Origin: Ignavibacteria bacterium
GTDB lineage: Bacteria; Bacteroidota; Ignavibacteria; Tepidaquicellales; Tepidaquicellaceae
DNA: 36,349 bases
Direction: 5' to 3'
Assembly (NCBI GenBank): GCA_016873795.1
Contig: VGWA01000011.1
Coordinates: 1-36,349 of the forward strand
A model generated the notes under the pieces. It was not told the origin of the DNA. It saw only the letters and a program-made list of their open reading frames with translations, and made no database searches. Positions 9,994 through 18,001 of the stretch are shown here, in pieces. Numbering within the stretch: the first letter of the stretch is position 1; each line of letters begins with the position of its first letter. A program made the position numbers and the translations under genes.

Positions 9994-10608
9994 ATGAAAA
10001 AATATTTAAAAAATATCTACCTGTCTCTTTCAACTGTCTGGATTGGTATGTTGATTACCTTAAAACATTTCTTCAGTAAAAATATCACGATCCAGTATCC
10101 CGAAGAGAAAATCCAGCTGCCGGAGCGGGAAAGAAACAGGTTGTACATTAATATTGATGATTGCATCGGTTGTGACCAGTGTGCAAAAGCATGTCCGGTA
10201 AACTGCATAGAGATTGTAACTATTAAAATTGTGCCGGGAGATATTGTTGGGAAAACAGGCGTTACTTCTCAGGGAAAAAAGAAGGCTCTGTTTGTTCCTA
10301 AATTTACTATAGATTTTGCCAAGTGCTGTTATTGCCAGTTGTGTGTTTTTCCGTGTCCGACCGAATGCATTTATATGACACCTGTTTTTGAGTTTATAGA
10401 ATATAGTCGTGATAATCTGATTTATGAGTTCACGGATATGACACCGGAATTGGCAGAGGAAAAAAGAAAGAAATATGAACTGTACACCGAGGAACAGGCA
10501 AAGAAGAAGGAAGCTATGAAATCGGCTCAGCCAAAACCCGCAGAGCCGAAAACCGATGCGGATATTCAAACACCGAAACAGGAAAATAAAGATACTTCTA
10601 ATAACTAA
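9994..10608 (+). CDS. nuoI: NADH-quinone oxidoreductase subunit I (2x[4Fe-4S])
   Basis: Electron carrier with two [4Fe-4S] clusters between the hydrophilic arm and NuoB. Both Cys motifs are complete: CIGCDQCAKACP and CCYCQLCVFPCP (each C-x2-C-x2-C-x3-CP). An in-frame ATG at 9961 would add 11 residues (MFRIYGTRKFN). I prefer 9994 because MKKYLKNIYLSLSTVWIGM is where the family normally begins; neither start has a convincing ribosome site. The last 50 residues form a Lys/Glu/Pro/Ala-rich, probably disordered tail (QAKKKEAMKSAQPKPAEPK) that goes beyond the minimal family length. Confidence 0.92.
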   Translation: MKKYLKNIYLSLSTVWIGMLITLKHFFSKNITIQYPEEKIQLPERERNRLYINIDDCIGCDQCAKACPVNCIEIVTIKIVPGDIVGKTGVTSQGKKKALFVPKFTIDFAKCCYCQLCVFPCPTECIYMTPVFEFIEYSRDNLIYEFTDMTPELAEEKRKKYELYTEEQAKKKEAMKSAQPKPAEPKTDADIQTPKQENKDTSNN

Positions 10609-10618
10609 CAACTAAACG

Positions 10619-11113
10619 ATGATGCTTGAAAATTATGTATTTTACTTATTTGCACTTGTAACGATAGTTTCTGCATTCATAGTGGTTTTTTCCAAAAATA
10701 TTGTACATTCTGCTGTGGCATTGTTTTTTACACTCTTCAGTGTTTCGGGCTTTTATGTGCTGCTGAGAGCGGATTTTATAGCATTGACACAGATACTGGT
10801 CTATATAGGCGGAATATTGGTTTTAATAATTTTCGGTATCATGCTTACCAATAAAGTTACCGGTGCCGAACTTAAAACACGCAATTTACATTTTATACCG
10901 TCCGTTGTTGTTACGGGTATAATAACCGGAATGATTATCTTTTTACTGTTGTCAACTGACTGGAATCCTGTAAAAGATCCTTTTTCACCTAATAGTACAA
11001 TAAAACAAATAGGCTTTAAACTCCTCGGAGATTATTTGCTGCCTTTTGAAATTGCATCGGTTATTCTGCTTGTTGCTCTTATCGGCTCGGCAATGTATGC
11101 AAGAAAAAAATAA
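10619..11113 (+). CDS. nuoJ: NADH-quinone oxidoreductase subunit J
   Basis: Membrane-arm subunit of complex I (ND6 homologue). 164 residues, five hydrophobic helices. The conserved block NIVHSAVALFFTLFSVSGFYVLL and then LTQILVYIGGILVLIIFGIML contain the family's glycine/tyrosine pattern around the pi-bulge helix. Two consecutive ATG codons (10619 and 10622) can serve as start. It lies ten bases after nuoI. Confidence 0.93.
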   Translation: MMLENYVFYLFALVTIVSAFIVVFSKNIVHSAVALFFTLFSVSGFYVLLRADFIALTQILVYIGGILVLIIFGIMLTNKVTGAELKTRNLHFIPSVVVTGIITGMIIFLLLSTDWNPVKDPFSPNSTIKQIGFKLLGDYLLPFEIASVILLVALIGSAMYARKK

Positions 11114-11165
11114 TAATTATTTAATTGATTTTAAAAATACTAAACTTTAATTACTAATCACATAT

Positions 11166-11480
11166 ATGTTCACAGACGTCGGATTAAATCATTATCTTGT
11201 AGTATCGGGTATATTATTCGGACTGGGGCTCTTTGCTCTTATTTCAAGAAAAAATGCAATTTTAATATTGATGGGAATAGAACTGATATTGAATGCCTGT
11301 AATATAAATTTGATTGCTTTTGCACGATATAAAGCAAATCCGATAGACGGACAGGTTATGGCGATTTTCGTTATTATACTTGCTGTTTGTGAAGCGGCAA
11401 TTGCACTTGCTATTATTATTAATATTTACAAGAATTTTTCGACCGTAGACGTTGACGAGGTAAATACATTGCGTGAATAA
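11166..11480 (+). CDS. nuoK: NADH-quinone oxidoreductase subunit K
   Basis: Small proton-translocating membrane subunit (ND4L homologue), 104 residues, three helices. The essential helix-2 glutamate lies in LMGIELILNACNINLIAF, and a second family glutamate in CEAAIALAIIINIYKN. Start and length fit the family. A 137-base gap containing a small hairpin element separates it from nuoL. Confidence 0.94.
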   Translation: MFTDVGLNHYLVVSGILFGLGLFALISRKNAILILMGIELILNACNINLIAFARYKANPIDGQVMAIFVIILAVCEAAIALAIIINIYKNFSTVDVDEVNTLRE

Positions 11481-11524
11481 TTTTTTTGATTTAAGATTTT
11501 TATTTTGTTCTTATTTGTGAAAGT

Positions 11525-11548
11525 TCGTCCCGACAAGTGGGAACGGTT
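11525..11548. repeat. 24-bp hairpin-like intergenic element, copy 1
   Basis: In the nuoK-nuoL gap the sequence reads TCGTCCCGACAAGTGGGAAC followed by GGTT. It matches 19 of 24 positions with the element at 16574-16597. The outer parts (CGTCCC and GGGAACG) can pair into an imperfect stem. It has no T-run positioned like a terminator, and its location inside the nuo operon argues against full termination. It is probably a dispersed intergenic repeat. Confidence 0.55.
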
Positions 11549-11617
11549 TAGTTTTTTTTGTTTGCATTTAATTGATTCATCAAATCGGATTGAAAAAATA
11601 ATTTTAAATTTATCTGA

Positions 11618-13636
11618 ATGGAACTGATATTCAAACTTTCTATTTTAATTCTTTTATTACCGTTACTCTCGTTTGTTATATTGATTTTCTTTGGAAAACG
11701 AATTCCGAGAAAAGGAGATTGGCTTGCCAATTTTTTGTTGTTTCTAAATCTTGCTTTGTCTTTTGTTGTACTGGCTTTGTTTCTTGGTGAAAAGAAACCT
11801 TTGTCTTTCGAATTTAACTGGTTTACAATCGGCTCGTTCAATATCTCTGCGGGGATACTTATCGATTCCGTGTCTGCGATTATGCTCGTCGTGGTTAATA
11901 TTGTCAGCTCGTTTGTTCACCTGTTCTCCGTTAAATATATGGAAAATGACGCTAAGTATTCCATATATTTCGCATATCTCGGATTATTCACATTTTCAAT
12001 GCTGGGAATTGTTCTTACAAATACAATTCTCTTGATGTATGTTTTCTGGGAACTGGTCGGATTGAGTTCCTATCTTTTAATCGGATTCTGGTACGAAAAC
12101 AAACCGCCTCAGGAAGCAGCAAAAAAGGCATTTATCGTAAACCGTATTGGTGATGTCGGTTTTCTGACAGGTATTATGATATTATTTTTTACACTTCAGA
12201 CTTTTAATTTTTCGGAAATTTTTAACGGTGTTGCAAGCGGACAGCTTTCCGGTGCCTGGTTGACTGCCGCAGGAATTTTATTGTTTTGCGGTGCCGTCGG
12301 TAAATCGGCTCAGTTTCCGCTCCATGTGTGGCTGCCCGACGCTATGGAAGGTCCGACCCCTGTATCGGCTTTGATTCATGCTGCTACTATGGTCGCGGCT
12401 GGTGTGTATATGGTGTCGAGAATCTTTATTATGCTGAGTGCCGATGCGTTAACTGTTATTGCTTACGTGGGTGCTGTAACGGCATTTATTTCAGCTTCTA
12501 TTGCACTTACTCAAAATGATATAAAAAGAGTTTTAGCGTATTCCACAATCAGCCAGCTCGGTTATATGATTATGGCGCTTGGTGTCGGTGCTATGTCTTA
12601 TGCAATGTTTCATCTGGTTACTCACGCTTTCTTTAAAGCATGCCTGTTCCTTGCAGCAGGTTCGGTTATTATCGGTCTCCACCACGTACAGGATATAAGG
12701 GAAATGGGCGGACTTAAAAAGAAAATGCCTCTGACATACTGGACGTTTCTTATTGCTACTCTTGCATTATCGGGAATACCGTTTACTTCGGGATTTTTAA
12801 GTAAGGATTCAATCCTTTCTGCTACAATGGCTTTTTATCATATAAACGGAGGAGTTCATATCATTATACCTGTAATTGCATTTCTTGTTGCCGGTATGAC
12901 AGCCTTTTATATGTTCAGACTGGTAATCAAAACATTTTTAGGAGAGCCGAGAAATACTCATGCTTATGAACACTGTAAAGAATCACCTGTTGTTATGACC
13001 CTGCCGTTAATTGTATTGTCGGTATTGTCATTTTTCGCTTTTTATTCTTTAAATCCACTCGATGCGTCAGGCGGATGGATATTGAGTGTTATGAAAACAC
13101 CCGAGTCATTACTGAAAGGAACACAGGGTTTATTCTCGCACATAATAGAAAAAATAGAATATGATGAGATAGTTCACCATTTCCATTATACAGCGATGAT
13201 TATTTCTCTTATAATGGCAGGAACCGGAATACTGATTGCTTATTTGTTTTATTACTGGAAAAAAGTTAATGTCGGGGCTCTGGTCAGCAGATTTAAACCC
13301 GTTTATAATTTCCTGTACAATAAATGGTACTTTGATGAACTATACGGATTTGCCGTCGTAGGATTAACTCTTGCAGTTTCCAGAATATCAAAATGGTTTG
13401 ATAATAATATTATAGACGGTATTGTAAACGGTTCTGCATACTTGACAAAAAAAATATCCGGAATAAGCGGTTCATTCGATAAATATTTTATTGACGGACT
13501 GGTGAATTTCTGCGGCTTCTTTGTCGGGGCTTTTGGATTTATCTTTAAGAAATTTCAGACAGGAAAAATTCAAACATATCTTACTTTCTTAATTATAGGT
13601 ATAATATTACTTTATTTGATATTCAGAACATTTTAA
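11618..13636 (+). CDS. nuoL: NADH-quinone oxidoreductase subunit L (antiporter-like)
   Basis: Largest antiporter-like proton-pumping subunit; 672 residues with about sixteen helices. The family core is clear: YVFWELVGLSSYLLIGFWYE, GKSAQFPLHVWLPDAMEGPT, PVSALIHAATMVAAGVY and KRVLAYSTISQLGYMIMALG, holding the conserved Glu, Lys and His residues of the proton path. The C-terminal extension with the long lateral helix that marks NuoL, as opposed to NuoM or NuoN, is present. nuoM and nuoN do not follow; the next gene is unrelated and has its own promoter. Confidence 0.95.
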   Translation: MELIFKLSILILLLPLLSFVILIFFGKRIPRKGDWLANFLLFLNLALSFVVLALFLGEKKPLSFEFNWFTIGSFNISAGILIDSVSAIMLVVVNIVSSFVHLFSVKYMENDAKYSIYFAYLGLFTFSMLGIVLTNTILLMYVFWELVGLSSYLLIGFWYENKPPQEAAKKAFIVNRIGDVGFLTGIMILFFTLQTFNFSEIFNGVASGQLSGAWLTAAGILLFCGAVGKSAQFPLHVWLPDAMEGPTPVSALIHAATMVAAGVYMVSRIFIMLSADALTVIAYVGAVTAFISASIALTQNDIKRVLAYSTISQLGYMIMALGVGAMSYAMFHLVTHAFFKACLFLAAGSVIIGLHHVQDIREMGGLKKKMPLTYWTFLIATLALSGIPFTSGFLSKDSILSATMAFYHINGGVHIIIPVIAFLVAGMTAFYMFRLVIKTFLGEPRNTHAYEHCKESPVVMTLPLIVLSVLSFFAFYSLNPLDASGGWILSVMKTPESLLKGTQGLFSHIIEKIEYDEIVHHFHYTAMIISLIMAGTGILIAYLFYYWKKVNVGALVSRFKPVYNFLYNKWYFDELYGFAVVGLTLAVSRISKWFDNNIIDGIVNGSAYLTKKISGISGSFDKYFIDGLVNFCGFFVGAFGFIFKKFQTGKIQTYLTFLIIGIILLYLIFRTF

Positions 13637-13703
13637 AAATCAATAATCTTTCAGGTTGTATCTGCATCCATATATAAAGATTTTCCAAAAATTATTGTAA
13701 TTT

Positions 13704-13730
13704 CGACAAAAATGTCGGTTTTGATTTTTT
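13704..13730 (+). terminator. Possible intrinsic terminator after nuoL
   Basis: CGACA-AAAA-TGTCG forms a five-base-pair stem followed by a T-rich stretch (GTTTTGATTTTTT), about 68 bases after the nuoL stop. The stem is short and the T-run is interrupted, so efficiency is doubtful. Confidence 0.45.
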
Positions 13731-13755
13731 AAAAAATGCTTTTTTTTGATGTATT

Positions 13756-13785
13756 TTGATATGGCATAGAAATTGTGTGTATAAT
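13756..13785 (+). promoter_or_regulatory. Sigma-70-type promoter for the secreted W/G-rich protein
   Basis: TTGATA (13756-13761), an 18-base spacer and a perfect TATAAT (13780-13785), 36 bases before the chosen start codon. The spacer also contains TGGCA-N6-TTG at 13762-13775, close to a sigma-54 -24/-12 pattern but with GT instead of the required GC at -12, so the sigma-70 reading is preferred. Confidence 0.65.
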
Positions 13786-13820
13786 AGAAGTAAAAAGAAA
13801 TAATGAAAGGAGAAATCGAA

Positions 13821-14315
13821 ATGAAAACAATGAAAATTTTAAATGCTGTGTTGATAATTATGTTAATTGCATCGTTAAGTTACGCTCAGAGAAACGAAGG
13901 AAAAGGAGAAAGATGGGATGTGGATAATGTGGTTACAGTTAACGGTACTATTACGAATAATTCAAGGCCTTACGCAATATTGAGAGGCGATGATAATCAG
14001 GAATATGAAGTACATCTTGGTCCCATCTGGTACTGGGAACAGAATAATTATTCACTCGATTTATCTAATGTTACAATCAAAGGAGAATTGAAAAATTATA
14101 AAGGCAAGAACGAACTTTATCCGTTTGAAATAATTCAAAGCGGAAGAACTATGAAATTTGCCGACGACAACGGTGTGCCGTACTGGTCAGGCGGAAAAGG
14201 AAAGAAAGGAAAAGGCTGGAGAAGAGGTTACAATAATAGTAACTGGGACGATGACGTGCGGGGACCCGGATGGAGACAGGGAAAACAAAATTGCTGGAGA
14301 TGGCAAAACAATTAA
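13821..14315 (+). CDS. Small secreted protein, probable OB-fold-like domain with Trp/Gly/Arg-rich tail
   Basis: Function not recognised. An in-frame ATG at 13803 overlaps the ribosome site: AGGAG at 13808-13812 stands eight bases before ATG 13821, so the latter is the start (about 164 residues). A signal peptide (KILNAVLIIMLIASLSYAQ) is followed by a short beta-rich region (VVTVNGTITNNSRPYAILRG, then YEVHLGPIWYW and VTIKGELKNYKGKNELYPFEI). That order of strands resembles bacterial OB-fold or cation-binding export proteins. The tail is packed with Trp, Gly, Lys, Arg and Asn (GGKGKKGKGWRRGYNNSNW, GPGWRQGKQNCWRWQNN), suggesting binding to a surface polymer or metal. It has its own promoter and terminator, so it is a monocistronic, probably regulated, unit. 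Confidence 0.75.
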   Translation: MKTMKILNAVLIIMLIASLSYAQRNEGKGERWDVDNVVTVNGTITNNSRPYAILRGDDNQEYEVHLGPIWYWEQNNYSLDLSNVTIKGELKNYKGKNELYPFEIIQSGRTMKFADDNGVPYWSGGKGKKGKGWRRGYNNSNWDDDVRGPGWRQGKQNCWRWQNN

Positions 14316-14345
14316 TTCGATTATTAATTAATAGTAAAAAATTTT

Positions 14346-14384
14346 GTGAGCAGTGATTTGTTAAATAAAAACTGCTCACTTTTT
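14346..14384 (+). terminator. Strong rho-independent terminator
   Basis: GTGAGCAGT (14346-14354) pairs perfectly over nine bases with ACTGCTCAC (14371-14379) across a 16-base loop and is followed at once by TTTTT. It closes the secreted W/G-rich protein gene and insulates the propeller gene downstream. Confidence 0.88.
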
Positions 14385-14411
14385 AAATTAGAAACAATTA
14401 TACAATAATAT

Positions 14412-16499
14412 ATGATAAATACTCTGAAATATTTTTTAATTGCTGTGATAATTTTGTCAGGTTTCAATTCGGTATTCTCTCAATGGCAGACAATGAACAA
14501 CGGATTGAACGGCGGTTCGGTTATGACACTGTATCAGAATAATAATTATATCTACGCCGGAACCTACGGAGGAGGAATCTTTCGTTCGACAAATAACGGA
14601 GTAAATTGGGAAATGAAAAACAACGGTATAAATGCATATTATGTTTATTCACTTTTTTCCAATCAGAGCGGAGTTTTTGCAGGAACGTATTACGGGGGAA
14701 TTTTTCACTCGAGCGATAACGGTGAAAACTGGACTGCGGTTAATAATGGATTATATGCTTATTATGTTTATACATTTGTTCAAAAAAACGAACAGCTGTT
14801 TACGGGAACAAGCAACGGGATTTTCTATACTACGAATAACGGACAAAACTGGATTTCATCGTCGAATGGATTATCAGGTAATGCTATGTATGTTTATTCG
14901 TTAAGTTTAAACGGAAATATATTATTTGCTGGAACTGCAGCAGGACTATATTCAAGTTCGAATAACGGAACAAGCTGGCAAATGCTCTATTATCCACCGG
15001 ACAGCTCAGCTGTGAATTCGATTATTTTAACAGGAAGTGAGATGTTTATCGGGCTATCGAGCGGAAAAGTGTATATGTCAAGTAACGGCGGTGTGAACTG
15101 GATATCGAGATATAACGGTATTAATTCTACTTATTTGTCATCTCTGGAGCAAAGTTCTTCGGGTATTTACGCGGGAACCGAAACAGGAGTTTACTACTCA
15201 GGTGATATGGGGCAAAACTGGGCAGCATCGAATAACAATATGGGACCGATTCCGATATATACGTTGTTGAGTAATTCATCTGGTCTTTTTGCGGGTACTT
15301 TTAACGGTGTTTTTTTCCTGCAGCTCGGTAATTTGAATTGGGAAAGACTTAGCAGCGGAATAAATGCTGCTTCTGTGCTCGCTTTTACTTCAGCTGATGA
15401 AAATATTTTTTCCGGGATATACGGCGGAGGTGTCTATAAATATATTTCTGCATCCTCTGAATGGATTTCGGTGGCAAACGGTATGTATAACTATACTGTA
15501 TCTTCTCTTGCAAATATAAATAATACTCTGTATGCCGGTACTTACTATGCGGGACTTTATATTTCGACTAATTTCGGACAAAACTGGTTGGCGGCAAATA
15601 CGGGACTCACTGCTCAATTAATTTATAATATAACCGGTTCGGGTAATAATATATTTTTAAGTACTGACAGCGGTGTATTTCTGTCTTCAAACGGCGGAAT
15701 GTCGTGGCTTGCGAAAAATAACGGTATTACTACCCTGCAGACAAGAAAATTGATTGATGTTAACGGTACTTTATATTGCGGCACTTACGGTGGAGGTGTG
15801 TTTAAATCGGTTGATAACGGGAATTCATGGACATCATACAACAACGGATTAAGTACATATTCGAAATATATTTTCTCTCTTGCTTATTCAGGCAATACGG
15901 TTTATGCAGGAACAGCAGACGGAATCTTCGTTTCTTATAACGGAAATCAGTGGAGCAGAATAGGCAGTGTATTTACAGGTTTGATTGTTTATTCAATTTA
16001 TACGCAAAGCGAAAATATTATAATTTCAGTATATGGGCTTGGTGTATATTACTCGGGAAACTCCGGCGAAACATGGCATCAGGTTAATACAGGTCTGGTT
16101 ACCGGCAACACTCTCGAACTTTTTGTCAAAGATAATATTCTGTATCTCGGTACAGAAGGAATGGGTGTGTGGAAAAGAAATCTGAACGAAATTGTAAGTG
16201 TAAAGAAAATATCATCGGTTGTTCCCGATAAAGCAGAGCTCTATCAAAACTTTCCTAATCCGTTCAATCCCTCAACAAAAATTAAATTTGAATTATCTGA
16301 AAAATCTTTTGTTGAATTGGTAATATACGATATAAACGGAAAAGAAGTCGCTGAACTGATTTCGGATAATTACAGCCCGGGAATTTATGAGACAGAATTT
16401 AATGCACAGAACTTATCTTCAGGAATTTATTTCTATAGACTGATTATTGACAGGAACAGAAAATCTATGATAACCAAAAAAATGGTTCTTATAAGATAA
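14412..16499 (+). CDS. Secreted Asp-box (BNR-like) beta-propeller with T9SS sorting domain
   Basis: 695 residues. Signal peptide FLIAVIILSGFNSVFSQ; then about thirteen repeats of some 42 residues, each of the form 'hydrophobic-FAGTxxGGIFRSTNNGxNW', where S-x-N/D-x-G-x-x-W is the Asp-box of BNR/sialidase-type propellers. The last 80 residues are a type A T9SS C-terminal domain (YQNFPNPFNPSTKIKFELSE, then NGKEVAEL, LSSGIYFYRL). The protein is therefore predicted to cross the outer membrane by the type IX system and be cleaved or anchored. No catalytic residues of sialidases are evident. It is probably a surface or extracellular binding protein. It is a paralogue of the gene at 31893-33950. Confidence 0.85.
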   Translation: MINTLKYFLIAVIILSGFNSVFSQWQTMNNGLNGGSVMTLYQNNNYIYAGTYGGGIFRSTNNGVNWEMKNNGINAYYVYSLFSNQSGVFAGTYYGGIFHSSDNGENWTAVNNGLYAYYVYTFVQKNEQLFTGTSNGIFYTTNNGQNWISSSNGLSGNAMYVYSLSLNGNILFAGTAAGLYSSSNNGTSWQMLYYPPDSSAVNSIILTGSEMFIGLSSGKVYMSSNGGVNWISRYNGINSTYLSSLEQSSSGIYAGTETGVYYSGDMGQNWAASNNNMGPIPIYTLLSNSSGLFAGTFNGVFFLQLGNLNWERLSSGINAASVLAFTSADENIFSGIYGGGVYKYISASSEWISVANGMYNYTVSSLANINNTLYAGTYYAGLYISTNFGQNWLAANTGLTAQLIYNITGSGNNIFLSTDSGVFLSSNGGMSWLAKNNGITTLQTRKLIDVNGTLYCGTYGGGVFKSVDNGNSWTSYNNGLSTYSKYIFSLAYSGNTVYAGTADGIFVSYNGNQWSRIGSVFTGLIVYSIYTQSENIIISVYGLGVYYSGNSGETWHQVNTGLVTGNTLELFVKDNILYLGTEGMGVWKRNLNEIVSVKKISSVVPDKAELYQNFPNPFNPSTKIKFELSEKSFVELVIYDINGKEVAELISDNYSPGIYETEFNAQNLSSGIYFYRLIIDRNRKSMITKKMVLIR

Positions 16500-16573
16500 C
16501 TAAAAAACAATTTATTTATTTATCAGCGAAGATTTGTCATAATTAACGTGTATTCGCGGTTTAAAAAATCTAA

Positions 16574-16597
16574 TCATCCCGATAACAGGGGACGGTT
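16574..16597. repeat. 24-bp hairpin-like intergenic element, copy 2
   Basis: TCATCCCGATAACAGGGGAC followed by GGTT, same orientation as the copy at 11525-11548. It sits in the 148-base gap before the PqqD-like gene. CCC and GGG arms can pair. No obvious promoter consensus is seen in the rest of this gap, which also has an ATTCGCGG fragment at about 16552. Confidence 0.55.
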
Positions 16598-16647
16598 GAA
16601 ATTATTCTAAAGTCCGTTAACATAAATAAAGAAAATCAAATATTTTT

Positions 16648-16893
16648 ATGAAACTAAAATCTAACATAGCTACAAGCGAAACAGGATTCATCTTTAATCC
16701 TTCTACAGGAGATTCCTTTTCTGCAAATGCTGTAGGAATGGAAATCATATCCCTTCTTAAGAAAAACAAACCGCTTAATGAAATCAAAAAACATATTCTG
16801 GATAAATATAATGTAGATGAAGCGGTTTTTGAAAAAGATTATGACGATTACATAGCACAGCTGCAGTTCTATAATTTAATTGATACGATGTAA
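16648..16893 (+). CDS. PqqD-like protein (RiPP-recognition-element fold)
   Basis: 81-residue stand-alone PqqD family protein. The family pattern is plain: TGFIFNPSTGDSFSANAVG (beta hairpin and turn), then AVGMEIISLLKK, NEIKKHILDKYNVD and the last helix DDYIAQLQFYNLID. In known systems this winged-helix fold binds the leader of a precursor peptide or accompanies a carrier. No radical SAM gene and no evident precursor peptide lie next to it. Its stop touches the ATG of the ATP-grasp gene with zero spacing, so the two are certainly coupled. The start has no Shine-Dalgarno sequence but is the first ATG and fits the family length. Confidence 0.82.
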   Translation: MKLKSNIATSETGFIFNPSTGDSFSANAVGMEIISLLKKNKPLNEIKKHILDKYNVDEAVFEKDYDDYIAQLQFYNLIDTM

Positions 16894-17973
16894 ATGAAAA
16901 AAGACAAAGTAATAAAAAATAAATCTGACAAAATCCGTGAAGTAACGGTTGCACTGACGGGGCTAAATGCAATTGACAGTCCCGGTCCCGGTGTAGCAGT
17001 CATCAGATGTCTGAAGGAAATGCCTGATTTTCGGTTCAGGATTATCGGATTGTCTTATGAAGCACTTGAACCGGGAATTTATATGAACGATATAGTGGAC
17101 AAGACTTATCAGATTCCGTATCCGTCGGCGGGTACTGAATCGTTGTTTAACAGAATTAAATATATTAACGAAAAAGAAAATCTCGGTTTAATAATACCGA
17201 ATTTCGATGCGGAATTATATAATTTCATTAAACTCGTTCCGAAATTTGAGGCGCTCGGTATAAAAACTTTTTTCCCTGCAATGGAACAATTCGAAAAAAG
17301 GGATAAGATTAATCTGTTTGATTTCTGCAAAAAAAACGGATTTTTATGCCCGAGAGATAAAACAATTGTTAAAATAGATGAGCTGAAAATTCCTGCGGGA
17401 AAATTCGGATTTCCGCTTGTGATTAAAGGAAAATATTACGAAGCCGCAGTTGCACACAGCTTCGATGCAGCACAGAAAGCATTTCTGAAAATATCTTCTA
17501 AGTGGGGCTTACCGATTATAGTACAGGAATTTATAAAAGGTACGGAAATTAATCTTGCGGCAATAGGAGATGGAAATGGAAATACCATAGGTGCAGTACC
17601 CGTCCGGAAATTATATATTACAGATAAAGGAAAATCATGGGCGGGAATTACACTCGAAGATAAATCATTAATCGAACTTGCGGAAAAGTTCATTGCAGTC
17701 ACAAAATGGCGAGGTGGATTTGAACTCGAAATTATGAGAACTCCCGAAGGTAAACCGTATATTATGGAAATCAATCCGAGATTTCCGGCTTGGATATATT
17801 TGTCTTCTGCAGCAGGGCAAAATCATCCCGCCGCACTTGTAAGAATGGCTTTCGGAGAAAAAGTCAAACCATATAAAAATTATCGAGTAGGGAAAATTTT
17901 TATCCGATATTCATGGGACCTTGTAACCGATGTAGAAAAGTTCCAGAAAATATCGGCATTCGGCGAAATTTGA
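16894..17973 (+). CDS. ATP-grasp ligase (carbamoyl-phosphate-synthase/biotin-carboxylase type)
   Basis: 359-residue ATP-grasp enzyme, predicted to form an amide or similar bond through an acyl-phosphate. The N-terminal pre-ATP-grasp domain has the glycine loop NAIDSPGPGVAVIR. The ATP-binding part shows FPLVIKGKYYEA, IIVQEFIKGTEINLAAIGDG and, for Mg2+ and phosphate, Glu279 (FELEIM) plus Glu292/Asn294/Arg296 in MEINPRFPAW. It resembles PylC/CarB-like ligases that join amino acids more than purine enzymes. It lies between the PqqD-like and the decarboxylase-like genes, so the three probably act on one substrate. The acceptor and donor cannot be read from the sequence. Confidence 0.85.
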   Translation: MKKDKVIKNKSDKIREVTVALTGLNAIDSPGPGVAVIRCLKEMPDFRFRIIGLSYEALEPGIYMNDIVDKTYQIPYPSAGTESLFNRIKYINEKENLGLIIPNFDAELYNFIKLVPKFEALGIKTFFPAMEQFEKRDKINLFDFCKKNGFLCPRDKTIVKIDELKIPAGKFGFPLVIKGKYYEAAVAHSFDAAQKAFLKISSKWGLPIIVQEFIKGTEINLAAIGDGNGNTIGAVPVRKLYITDKGKSWAGITLEDKSLIELAEKFIAVTKWRGGFELEIMRTPEGKPYIMEINPRFPAWIYLSSAAGQNHPAALVRMAFGEKVKPYKNYRVGKIFIRYSWDLVTDVEKFQKISAFGEI

Positions 17974-18001
17974 TTAATTAAAAAATGAAATATAAAATAA
18001 T

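Noticed and set aside
10060-10611. 183-residue minus-strand frame across nuoI
   Set aside because: Antisense shadow of nuoI; Cys- and Phe-rich translation mirrors the ferredoxin codons.
13762-13777. Sigma-54 promoter before the W/G-rich protein gene
   Set aside because: TGGCA-N6-TTG fits, but the essential GC at -12 is GT, while a better sigma-70 pair overlaps it.
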